NCBI GenBank assembly: GCA_963842505.1
Contig: CAWJGZ010000001.1
Location: forward strand, 1,302,001-1,366,000
DNA: 64,000 nt
Reading direction: 5' to 3'
Source: PALSA-129 sp963842505
Lineage (GTDB): Bacteria; Acidobacteriota; Terriglobia; Bryobacterales; Bryobacteraceae
In this document: one piece after another, positions 52,200 through 60,376 of the stretch
How the letters are laid out: every line of letters starts with the position of its first letter
How positions within the stretch are numbered: position 1 is the stretch's first letter
Notes under the pieces: generated by a model
The model's input: the letters and a program-made list of their open reading frames with translations, nothing else
Told to the model about the DNA's origin: nothing
Databases searched by the model: none
Made by a program: the position numbers and the translations under genes

Positions 52200-55100
52200 A
52201 TGGAAAAACACTTCCTGATTGGCATGGATGTCGGCTCGACCACGGTGAAAGCCGTGGTGATTGACGCCGCGACCGATGAGATTCTCTGGAGCGATTACCA
52301 GCGGCATGACACCAAGCAGCCGGAGAAGGTTCTCGAGTTCTGCAAGCGGTTCGGCACGGAGATCGAGGGCTTCGACGCGAAACGGTCGCGCATGTTCATC
52401 ACCGGATCGGGCGGCAACGGACTGGGCAAGCACCTGGGCGCCAAGTTCGTGCAAGAGGTCAACGCGGTTTCCCTGGCCGTCGAGAAGATGTATCCGGAAT
52501 GCGGATCGGTGATCGAACTGGGCGGCCAGGACGCCAAGATCATCATTTTCAAGACGGACCCGGAAACCGGCCGCAAAAAAAAGATTCCGTCGATGAACGA
52601 CAAGTGCGCCGGCGGCACGGGCGCGGTGATCGACAAGATCAACGCCAAGCTCCGCATTCCCGCGGAACAGCTCTGCGAAATGGGCTACAAGGGCGTCAAG
52701 CTGCACCCCGTCGCCGGTAAGTGCGGCGTGTTCGCCGAGACCGATATCAACGGCCTGCAGAAGATGGGCGTTCCGCCGGACGAGCTGATGGCGTCGCTGT
52801 TCGAAGCCATCGTGATGCAGAATCTTTCGGTGCTGACGCGCGGCAACACGCTGCTGCCGGTGGTTCTGCTGCTGGGCGGCCCCAACTGCTACATCAAGGG
52901 CATGCGCGATTGCTGGAAGAGCAATATCCCGAAGATCTGGGAAGAGCGCAACACCCCACTGCCGGAAGGCGTACCGTCGGAAGACCTCATCAAGACTCCC
53001 GACAACGCGCAGTATTTCGCAGCTATCGGCTCGGTGGAATTCGGCAAGACGGAAGACGATGAAGTCGGGCAGTACATCGGCTGGGACAAGCTGGAGTGGT
53101 ACGTGACGGAGGGCCGCGAGCAGGAAAAAGCCCAAAAAGGCGGCACCGGCGGTCTGGCAAAGGACCAAGCAGAACTGGCGGCGTTCAAGCAGAAGTACCG
53201 CACCAAGAAATTCACGCCGGTCAAATTCCAGCCAGGCGATGTGGTGGAAGGCTTCGTGGGGCTGGATGGCGGATCCACTTCCACCAAGGCCGTGCTGCTC
53301 TCCAAGGACCACAAACGGCGCATTCTGGCCAAGACCTACCAGCTTTCCAAAGGCAATCCAATTGAAGACACCATCGAGGTTTTACAGAAACTCGACGCAC
53401 AGATCCGCGATCAAGGCGCGGAGCTTAAGATTCTGGGCGTCGGCACCACCGGTTACGCCAAGGACATTCTGAAGGACGTGATTGGCGCCGATGCCGCACT
53501 GGTGGAGACCGTGGCGCACACCGAGGCCGGTCTTCACTTTTACGACGACGTGGACGTGATCTGCGACGTCGGCGGCCAGGATATCAAGATCATCATCCTG
53601 AAGAACGGCCGAGTGAAGGATTTCAAGCTGAATACCCAGTGTTCGGCGGGCAACGGCTACTTCCTGCAATCCACCGCGCAGGGCTTTAACGTGCCAGTGG
53701 AGCAGTACGCCGACACGGCCTTCGGGGCCAGCGGGTTTCCCTCGTTCGGCTATGGCTGCGCCGTCTTCATGCAGAGCGACATCGTGGATTTCCAGCGGCA
53801 GGGCTGGAAGCCCGAAGAGATCATGGCCGGCCTGTGCAACGTCCTGCCCAAGAATATCTGGCTGTATGTTTCGCAGATTCCGAATCTGTCGGCCATCGGC
53901 AAGCGCTTCCTGCTGCAAGGCGGCACGCAGTACAACCTGGCCGCGGTGAAGGCCCAAGTGGACTTTATCGAGTCGCGCTTCAAGGGCAAGGACGTGCAGG
54001 CCGATGTCATCGTTCACGAGCACTGCGGCGAAGCGGGTGCCATCGGCGCGGGCCTGGAAGCCGGGCGGTTGTGGGACAACGGCAGGCAATCGACGTTCAT
54101 TGGCCTGGACGCCTGCGCGCACATCAATTACAAGACCACGCGCAATGAAGCCACCCGCTGCTACTTCTGCAAGAACAAGTGCCTGCGCACGTTCATCGAC
54201 GTCAAGACCAACATCGTCAACATCGATTACACGCCGCCCAAGAAGACCAAGGTCCCGTTGGAAGCCGGCGCGCAACGGTTGATCATCGCCACGTGCGAAA
54301 AGGGCACAGTGGAAAACATCGAGGAAATGCGCAGTATCAAGGGGGACCTCGACAAGATCAAGAAAGCCAATCCGAACTTCGTCGAAGCAGCCGCCAAAGG
54401 CGTATTCCGGGTGCCGGACGTGCCCTTGGTGGCCGACGCGCTGCCCAAGTTCCAGATCACGGCCGCGCAGAAAAAGCGCGCCGCCCTGATGAAGAAGCGC
54501 TCCGAGATTCGCATCGGCATCCCGCGGGTGCTCAACATGTACTCGCAGACGCCGGTTTTCACCGGATATTTTGCGTCGCTCGGCATTCAGGCCGAGAACA
54601 TCGTCTATTCGGATTTCACCAGCGAGGAGCTGTACAAGGAAGGCGCCAAGCGCGGCGCCATCGACCCTTGTTTCCCCTCCAAGCTGGGGATTCCGCACGT
54701 GCACAACCTGCTCTACAAGGCCCACGCCAAGAAGCCGCTCGACATCATTTTCTTCCCGATGATCGATTGCCTGACGACTGACCTGCACAACGTTCAGGCC
54801 AGCCGTAGCTGCCCCACCGTGGCAACCACGCCTGAAGCCGTCAAAGCTGCGTTCACCAAGGAGGGCGACCTGTTCGCCGAAAAGGGCGTCCTGTTCCTGG
54901 ACACCTTCGTCAACCTCTCCAAGCCCGACCTGCTGGAGCGGCAGCTCTACGAACAGTTCGCAGACATCTTCGGGTTGTCGCCCGAGGAAAACCAGCGAGC
55001 CGTGGAGCAGGGCTACCGGTCCCTGCATTACTTCAACAATGTGACGATGCGCGGCGCCGCGCGCGAGGTGCTGGAGCAACTCGAACGGGAAGACCGCCTG

Positions 55101-55784
55101 GGAGTGGTGCTATTGGGCCGTCCGTATCACAACGACCCCGGCGTGAATCACGAAATCCTGGAAGAATTCCAGAAGCTTGGCTACCCGGTGTTCGCGCAGG
55201 ACTGTCTGCCGATCGACGACGATATCATCTGGCGCCTGTTCGGCGACGATGTGGAATCGGGAGAAGCTCCGCATCCCATGTCCATTACCGACGTCTGGAA
55301 GAATTCCTACTCTGAGAACACCAGCCGCAAAGTCTGGGCCGCTAAGTACGTGGCGCGCCATCCTAACCTGGTGGCGCTTGAGCTGTCCAGCTTTAAGTGC
55401 GGGCACGACGCTCCCATTTACACCGTGGTGGAAGAGATTGTGGAACACTCCGGCACGCCGTACTTCTGTTTCAAGGATATCGACGAGAACAAGCCCACCG
55501 GCTCGATCAGGATCCGCGTCGAAACCATCGGCTACTTCCTGAAGCGTTACCGCGAAGATATGGTGCGCAATAAGAACAAGGCTAAGAACATCGAACAGCA
55601 ATTACAGGAGTTCGAGGCCCGCCTGCGCCGCGAAATGCCGCGCCAGAAGCTGGACGCGAGCGATGACGCACGAGTGCGTCAGTCCTTCGAGACCGGCTCG
55701 ATGCCGCCAATCCACGTGAGTTTGGGCGCGTTACAGGCCTCCAGACCACCGGCCCGGGAATACGAAACGGTGTCGGGGGATTAA
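52200..55784 (+). CDS. Double BadF/HgdC-type ATPase activase fused to DUF2229
   Basis: A protein of 1,194 residues. Two ASKHA ATPase modules occur in tandem: residues ~5-285 (LIGMDVGSTTVKAVVI; IELGGQDAKIII) and ~350-630 (VGLDGGSTSTKAVLLS; CDVGGQDIKIIIL). Each keeps the Cys pair that holds the interfacial [4Fe-4S] cluster of activases: Cys136 and Cys175, and Cys481 and Cys520. A Cys cluster C654-x2-C657-x3-C661 follows, then a DUF2229/COG3580 domain (~770-1000) with Cys824, Cys857 and Cys871, and a helical tail. It is thought to couple ATP hydrolysis to low-potential electron transfer into the protein encoded upstream. Cytoplasmic. The physiological reaction is unknown. Confidence 0.85.
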   Translation: MEKHFLIGMDVGSTTVKAVVIDAATDEILWSDYQRHDTKQPEKVLEFCKRFGTEIEGFDAKRSRMFITGSGGNGLGKHLGAKFVQEVNAVSLAVEKMYPECGSVIELGGQDAKIIIFKTDPETGRKKKIPSMNDKCAGGTGAVIDKINAKLRIPAEQLCEMGYKGVKLHPVAGKCGVFAETDINGLQKMGVPPDELMASLFEAIVMQNLSVLTRGNTLLPVVLLLGGPNCYIKGMRDCWKSNIPKIWEERNTPLPEGVPSEDLIKTPDNAQYFAAIGSVEFGKTEDDEVGQYIGWDKLEWYVTEGREQEKAQKGGTGGLAKDQAELAAFKQKYRTKKFTPVKFQPGDVVEGFVGLDGGSTSTKAVLLSKDHKRRILAKTYQLSKGNPIEDTIEVLQKLDAQIRDQGAELKILGVGTTGYAKDILKDVIGADAALVETVAHTEAGLHFYDDVDVICDVGGQDIKIIILKNGRVKDFKLNTQCSAGNGYFLQSTAQGFNVPVEQYADTAFGASGFPSFGYGCAVFMQSDIVDFQRQGWKPEEIMAGLCNVLPKNIWLYVSQIPNLSAIGKRFLLQGGTQYNLAAVKAQVDFIESRFKGKDVQADVIVHEHCGEAGAIGAGLEAGRLWDNGRQSTFIGLDACAHINYKTTRNEATRCYFCKNKCLRTFIDVKTNIVNIDYTPPKKTKVPLEAGAQRLIIATCEKGTVENIEEMRSIKGDLDKIKKANPNFVEAAAKGVFRVPDVPLVADALPKFQITAAQKKRAALMKKRSEIRIGIPRVLNMYSQTPVFTGYFASLGIQAENIVYSDFTSEELYKEGAKRGAIDPCFPSKLGIPHVHNLLYKAHAKKPLDIIFFPMIDCLTTDLHNVQASRSCPTVATTPEAVKAAFTKEGDLFAEKGVLFLDTFVNLSKPDLLERQLYEQFADIFGLSPEENQRAVEQGYRSLHYFNNVTMRGAAREVLEQLEREDRLGVVLLGRPYHNDPGVNHEILEEFQKLGYPVFAQDCLPIDDDIIWRLFGDDVESGEAPHPMSITDVWKNSYSENTSRKVWAAKYVARHPNLVALELSSFKCGHDAPIYTVVEEIVEHSGTPYFCFKDIDENKPTGSIRIRVETIGYFLKRYREDMVRNKNKAKNIEQQLQEFEARLRREMPRQKLDASDDARVRQSFETGSMPPIHVSLGALQASRPPAREYETVSGD

Positions 55785-56128
55785 CCCGCATTTCTCACCA
55801 GCTTTCTGCTGCGGCGCGTGATCAGGCCGCGTCTACTTCGTTGCGCTTGCTCAGCGTGCTCGACATACTGTTCAAGTATGCCTGCGCGCGCTGAGCGGCG
55901 CGCGCCTCGTATCCGCAGCCTTCTGACGCGCCTCGCGACGAAACCTGGTGAGAAAAGCGGGTTAGACCTGGTTAAACCAGGCAGGGACGATTGCCGCAAG
56001 GCTGGCTGCTGGTCTTGTGTGAGGCCAATGGCGGGTGCAACTCGCATGCGTTCGTTTCGGCTTTTTCACGCCAGGTTGTGGCCCACAGGCCATGGCGAAC
56101 CGCGGTGAATGCAGTTTGTTCGCTGTCT
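55785..56128. other. Intergenic region with a long hairpin
   Basis: No gene. It holds the 48-bp hairpin at 55849-55896, between convergent genes, where a bidirectional terminator could sit. Confidence 0.5.
55849..55896. repeat. 48-bp imperfect hairpin
   Basis: Outer perfect arms GCTCAGCG / CGCTGAGC, inner arms CATACT / AGTATG around a GTTCA loop, with partial pairing between. It lies between convergent genes. It could act as a terminator (no T-tract) or be a mobile palindromic element. Confidence 0.45.
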
Positions 56129-57787
56129 CTACTTTTTCACCGTATCCCCGAACGTAATGCTCGATTCCCCGGTGTACTTGTGGTAATTGCGGAAATCGAT
56201 CACGTTCCGGCTGCAATAGTTCGAACCTCGCTGGCAGCTCAGGTTTTCCGCATGCACCGGCAGCAGGTATTGTTTGGCATCTCCCAGCCGCGTGTACTGG
56301 TAATCGGTGGCCGATTCCACGTGGTCGGTCGGAAACGCATCCGGGAATCCGTAGGCTTGCATTTCGATGCGCAGCACCCGCGCCGTTGACGGATCGATCC
56401 ACACCGACCCCTTGTACGGCGGATCGAACGTCTGCGCCGCCATCGTAATCTGCCAGTGCGAACGCTCGCGCGCGACCGCAAAATCGTAGACCTTGGCGCT
56501 CACGCCTCCCGAACGCGAGTCGCGGCTATAGTGGAAGTCCGCCGCCGTCGCCGGTGAGAACAAATCGATCAGGATCGTTCCGAATTCGCCCGTCGACCAC
56601 GCTCCATCCAGTTGCTCGATATTCTTCTTGATGGCTTTGCCGTTGATGGTCACGTCGCGGTAGTCTTCCTTGCCTTTTTCATACACCACCGCCGCGCCCA
56701 CAATGTCGAGGGCCTGCCAGTTGGCTGGTGTCGCCATGCTCTGGTAGCGCGCCATCATCTCCTGGCACACGTAATCCGGCAGCGTCTCGGTGAAGTCCAT
56801 GGCTGCCTCCGCCGCTTTTCGGATCAGCGGATCTCCCACCGGTGGTGGCGGAATCGGTGTATCGTCGTCGCCCCGCAGAATCGTCGGAGCGCCGTATGCC
56901 CGGCTGGCTGCTCCGCCCGCCGGCGGCGGCGTCATGGCTCCCGCTGCGCTGCCGGCCGATTGCGCCGTGGCCGTCTGTTCCGGCACGGGCGCCGCAACTT
57001 CCCGCTGCGGATCGGCCGGCTTGCCGCGCACGAGTTTCGGCCGCCCCGGATCGTCCTGGTCCGGCTTGGCCGGCGGCGGTGCCATCTCAGTGGCGGCCTT
57101 CGCGATCGCCGCATCCGTCGATTCGCTGCCTGTCGCGTCATTTCTCGCCGCGTCGCTTCTTGCCCCCTGCGGCGTCCCGCCTGGCGGCGATGCCCCGCCT
57201 TCGCTCGATTGCGCGCTGGTTGCCGTTCCGGCGGCTCTCTTTTCCCAGTACACGTTCAAGGCTGTCAGGAAGCCTTCATTGTCCTCAGGCCCCTCTATGG
57301 ACAACTGGTCGCCTGGGTCGAATTTCGGCGTCTTCACTTCGTCGCCGTTCTTGAAAAACTTCGTCTTGCTGTTCCGCTTGAACTGGATCACCCGATGATC
57401 GTCCAACTCGAGGCTAATCGTCTTATCGTCCATCTGCTTCAGGAGACCCCGAAAGTTCGGCAGTGGGCCGTTTGGCGAGTCCGTCTTCTTCTTCCCGGAG
57501 GGCAGCGGAATGCCCGTTCCGCCCCGCGGATAGGTGCCCGGCGGATACGTTCCGGGCGGGTACTGCCCCGGCGGATAGGTGGTTCCCGGCGGGTATTGCC
57601 CTGGAGGGTATTGCCCTCCATATTGCGCCGACGCCGTTCCCAGCGCCAGCATCAGCGCCAAAACCAGCCCCAAGCCGCTCAGAAGCCGTTCTTGTAGGGC
57701 AGGCGCTTTTGCCTGCCAACCGGTTTTTTCGCAGCCGCTCAACCAGCCGGCGCGGTAAACACGATGCGCCAAATTTGGGTACACCAT
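56129..57787 (-). CDS. Secreted Acidobacteria-type protein with PPG repeats
   Basis: A protein of up to 552 residues. The start is uncertain: the ATG at 57787 includes ~30 odd residues encoded by a REP-like repeat, while a TTG nearer the signal (LVLALMLALGTASAQ) would give a normal export sequence. After the signal come Tyr-Pro-Pro-Gly repeats (YPPGQYPPGTTYPPGQYPPG). A small beta domain follows (DDKTISLELDDHRVIQFKRN), then a long Ala/Pro/Gly linker and a carboxy-terminal domain from about residue 330. That domain (ETLPDYVCQEMMARYQSMAT, AKVYDFAVARERSHWQITMA, GSVWIDPSTARVLRIEMQAY) resembles lipoprotein-localisation-like beta folds common in Acidobacteriota. Function unknown. Confidence 0.7.
   Translation of the reverse strand: MVYPNLAHRVYRAGWLSGCEKTGWQAKAPALQERLLSGLGLVLALMLALGTASAQYGGQYPPGQYPPGTTYPPGQYPPGTYPPGTYPRGGTGIPLPSGKKKTDSPNGPLPNFRGLLKQMDDKTISLELDDHRVIQFKRNSKTKFFKNGDEVKTPKFDPGDQLSIEGPEDNEGFLTALNVYWEKRAAGTATSAQSSEGGASPPGGTPQGARSDAARNDATGSESTDAAIAKAATEMAPPPAKPDQDDPGRPKLVRGKPADPQREVAAPVPEQTATAQSAGSAAGAMTPPPAGGAASRAYGAPTILRGDDDTPIPPPPVGDPLIRKAAEAAMDFTETLPDYVCQEMMARYQSMATPANWQALDIVGAAVVYEKGKEDYRDVTINGKAIKKNIEQLDGAWSTGEFGTILIDLFSPATAADFHYSRDSRSGGVSAKVYDFAVARERSHWQITMAAQTFDPPYKGSVWIDPSTARVLRIEMQAYGFPDAFPTDHVESATDYQYTRLGDAKQYLLPVHAENLSCQRGSNYCSRNVIDFRNYHKYTGESSITFGDTVKK
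57694..57721. repeat. REP-like palindromic repeat, copy 2, inside or next to a coding start
   Basis: Inverted copy of the unit at 50160-50187 with three differences (loop AAAAGC versus GGAAGC, CCCT versus CCCC). On the minus strand it would encode GWQAKAPAL ahead of the signal peptide of the gene at 56129. Confidence 0.65.
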
Positions 57788-58000
57788 CTCATTGACCTCA
57801 GATGCGTTCCGGTCCCCGCGGGTTACACCGAAGTGACCTGGTGGAGCGGGCCTCCCGGCCTGTGATTTCGCCGGATTCCACGATCTGAACCGTGTGGCGC
57901 CGTCCAGCTTCGGCACTCGGCGAAAGCGCCGTTCCCGTTTTCGCGCACCCCACTGGCCATGGTATCCTGATCCTCGTCCGAATAAAGTGTGGGAGATGCA

Positions 58001-58846
58001 TTGAGCCCCCGCCGTCTTCTTTTAATCGACTCTGACCGTTCCGTCCACGACTTCCTGATGGGCCTCCTCGAACGTGAGGATCGCACCATCCGGAACGCCT
58101 ACGGGCGCGGTGAATCGCTGGAGTGCCTCCGCTCGGGGCCCTATGACCTGGTCCTCGCCGGCCAGGGACCCAACGGCTTCGATGGCCTGCAACTCGCCCG
58201 CCAGGTCAAGGCCCTGCAGCCCAACGCAAAAACCATCTTCACCGGCGACCCCGACCGCACCCGCGTCATCCGCGCCATCCGCGCCCGCGCCTACAGCTAC
58301 TTCCACTCTCCGCTACCCACCATTGCGCTCGCCGACATGGTCCAGCAGGCCCTCGATTCCGCACCCTCCCCGGACGATATTCTCGTCATGTCCGCCCGCC
58401 CCGAGTGGATCACCCTCGCCATCCGCTGCAAGATGGACGCCGCCGACCGCGCCACCCATTTCTTTCGCGAGCTGGAAACCGCCCTGCCCGTGCAAGTCCG
58501 CGAGGACGTGGTTGCCGCCTTCCGCGAGCTGCTGCTCAACGCCATCGAGCACGGCGGCAAGTACGATGCCCACAAGCGTGTCCGCGCCTCGCTCCTGCAC
58601 ACCCCGAAATCCATCATCGTCCACATCGCCGATCCCGGCAGAGGTTTCTCTCTCGAGACGCTCCCACACGCGGCCATCTCAAATCCCGACGAGTCCCCCA
58701 TCCGTCATGTGGAAGTGCGCGCGGAAGCCGGCAAACGTCCCGGCGGCTTCGGCATTCTGATGACCCGCAACATGGTCGACGAGCTGGTCTACAACGAGCG
58801 CGGCAACGCCGTCCTCTTCGTGAAATACCTCGACGCCGGTCATTGA
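58001..58846 (+). CDS. Degenerate receiver domain fused to HATPase (anti-sigma-type kinase)
   Basis: A protein of 281 residues from a TTG at 58001 with GGGAGA eight bases upstream (a GTG at 57989 is the alternative). Residues ~1-120 are a response-regulator receiver fold (PRRLLLIDSDRSVHDFLMGL). The block that should hold the phosphoacceptor Asp reads YDLVLAGQGPNGFDGLQLAR, so that Asp is missing. Residues ~150-281 are a histidine-kinase-like ATPase of the RsbW/SpoIIAB type: N-box FRELLLNAIEHGGKYDAHKR, G1 IADPGRGFSLETL, G2 GKRPGGFGILMTRNMVDELV. No His phosphorylation domain. It may phosphorylate or sequester a protein partner. Standalone gene. Confidence 0.82.
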   Translation: MSPRRLLLIDSDRSVHDFLMGLLEREDRTIRNAYGRGESLECLRSGPYDLVLAGQGPNGFDGLQLARQVKALQPNAKTIFTGDPDRTRVIRAIRARAYSYFHSPLPTIALADMVQQALDSAPSPDDILVMSARPEWITLAIRCKMDAADRATHFFRELETALPVQVREDVVAAFRELLLNAIEHGGKYDAHKRVRASLLHTPKSIIVHIADPGRGFSLETLPHAAISNPDESPIRHVEVRAEAGKRPGGFGILMTRNMVDELVYNERGNAVLFVKYLDAGH

Positions 58847-59110
58847 GCGGAGTCGCCCGTGCCAGCGCCTCTCTGTGCGGAGCGGTAGAAGCGCTGCTGA
58901 AGTCCGGAGCAGCCCGCTTGAGATTAGCCCTGATGCGTGCTCTCTTGATCCGCCACCGGGCTCGGTTGGAGCGAGGGGCCGGCTCGGATCTCCTGCCGCA
59001 TCCGCGGATTGCGGCCCCGCAATTCTTCCAAATCATGCTGCTTCCCGCAGGGTCCGTAACGTCATCGGGCGCCCGCAGAGCGCGCCCTGCCATTTCGCCG
59101 GGATGACCGC

Positions 59111-60115
59111 TTAGCAGAGGGCGGCCATGAGAGCTCCGCGCGCCGTGGAGTGCAGCGGGTCGCTCGACACACGGACTTCCGACAGGCGCAGCGGGAATTC
59201 ACTGGCGCCGAGGGCCTTGTTGAATTTCTCCAGGAAGCCCTTGGGCATCGCGCTGCCGCCGCTCAGTACCAGCGGAACCGATTGTTCCAGCTTCGGCAAC
59301 TTTTGCGCCGACGAAATCTGCTTGCGGAGCGTGCCGATCAGATTCGTGATCATCTCCTGGTAGTAAACGGTCAGGGCGTTTTGCACGCGATCCGCGGAGA
59401 ATCCGTTGAGTTGGAAGGCTTGTTCCTTGACCAGGCGCAGACGGATGGCGCGGTCGCCGGTAACATCCGCCGCGTTGGCATCGATGAAATCGCCGGCCTT
59501 GGGTGCGCTGAAGCTGATCACGGGAACCGAGAGCACCGCCAATGACACGTTGCACAACCCGCTGCCGCATGAAATGCCGATCCCGCTGTAGTTCGAACCG
59601 GCCAGTTCGCCGTATACCACCGCCAGACCCTCTTCGATGGGCGTCGCTTCGTAGCCTAATTCCGTCAGGATCTGCTGGATTGAGGCTGAGTGGTAGGTAA
59701 TCGCGCTGTCCAGGCTCTCACCCGGCGCCGGCACGCTAAAGAAGACCTTCTGGCCCGGTACGGCTGCCTTCCCCACCAGCTTGGTAATGATGCTTCGCAC
59801 TACCGCCAGGCTGTGCGGCTCCTGCGGATTCAGCACACCGTTCTTCATGGGCCGCCGGGTCTCCACATGGAAGACTTCCGCGAACTTCTCGGCGTCGTTG
59901 CCCACCACCACCAGGTCCGCTCCCTGAACTTCGTGGAAAACGTCCTGCTGCCGCAGAAGGTCTGCCGCCAGCTTCGAGTGCGGCAACGCCAAGAACGCAT
60001 TGAGTTGCGTGCGGTATTCGTACTTCTTGTCGTGCGTCGTTCGCGCCACAACGATTCGGCTGGTGCCGACGTCCAGTCCGATTGGTTGAGTGTATTCCTG
60101 TTCGACGTTGTTCAT
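59111..60115 (-). CDS. Bacterial actin-like ATPase
   Basis: A protein of 334 residues from the ATG at 60115 (GGAGAGAGTC upstream). The ASKHA/actin fold is visible: phosphate-1 PIGLDVGTSRIVVARTTHDK, KVFFSVPAPG, EEGLAVVYGELAGSNYSGIG and SCGSGLCNVSLAVLSVPVIS (phosphate-2), SAPKAGDFIDANAADVTGDR, and adenosine motif VPLVLSGGSAMPKGFLEKFN. It is MreB-length but lacks the canonical MreB blocks, so it is a separate actin-like family (MamK/ParM/FtsA relatives). It probably forms filaments. It is divergent from a peptidoglycan amidase gene and shares a 230-bp control region with it; a cell-wall-linked role is inference. Confidence 0.82.
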   Translation of the reverse strand: MNNVEQEYTQPIGLDVGTSRIVVARTTHDKKYEYRTQLNAFLALPHSKLAADLLRQQDVFHEVQGADLVVVGNDAEKFAEVFHVETRRPMKNGVLNPQEPHSLAVVRSIITKLVGKAAVPGQKVFFSVPAPGESLDSAITYHSASIQQILTELGYEATPIEEGLAVVYGELAGSNYSGIGISCGSGLCNVSLAVLSVPVISFSAPKAGDFIDANAADVTGDRAIRLRLVKEQAFQLNGFSADRVQNALTVYYQEMITNLIGTLRKQISSAQKLPKLEQSVPLVLSGGSAMPKGFLEKFNKALGASEFPLRLSEVRVSSDPLHSTARGALMAALC

Positions 60116-60288
60116 GACTCTCTCCTTATTCCATGTGGGCACTCACGCGGCGAACTCTTTCCGCCACGCGCCTCATTCCGGGAAAGCAGTCCTTTCCGGC
60201 GACGGCCGCTTGTGACCTGCCCTGTGCCTCAAGGGCAACGCTGCAATCACAAACTTGATCCAAAGATCGGCGCGCTGCGGATTTTACA

Positions 60289-60344
60289 TTAGGGGTCCAC
60301 CTTTTTTTTCTAGAGTCAGAAAAATATTGTTCGTATACCCCTAA
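60289..60344. promoter_or_regulatory. Inverted repeat between actin-like and amidase genes
   Basis: TTAGGGGT (60289-60296) and ACCCCTAA (60337-60344), perfect 8-bp inverted repeats 40 bp apart, flanking a T-tract and an AT-rich centre. They are suited to a DNA-looping regulator, or are paired promoter elements for the two divergent genes. Confidence 0.4.
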
Positions 60345-60376
60345 AACTTTTCGCTTATTCAGACGAACAATTGAGC

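Noticed and set aside
50369..52243. 624-codon minus-strand open frame
   Set aside because: Antisense to the HgdB-like gene; His/Phe/Val-rich shadow composition without any motif.
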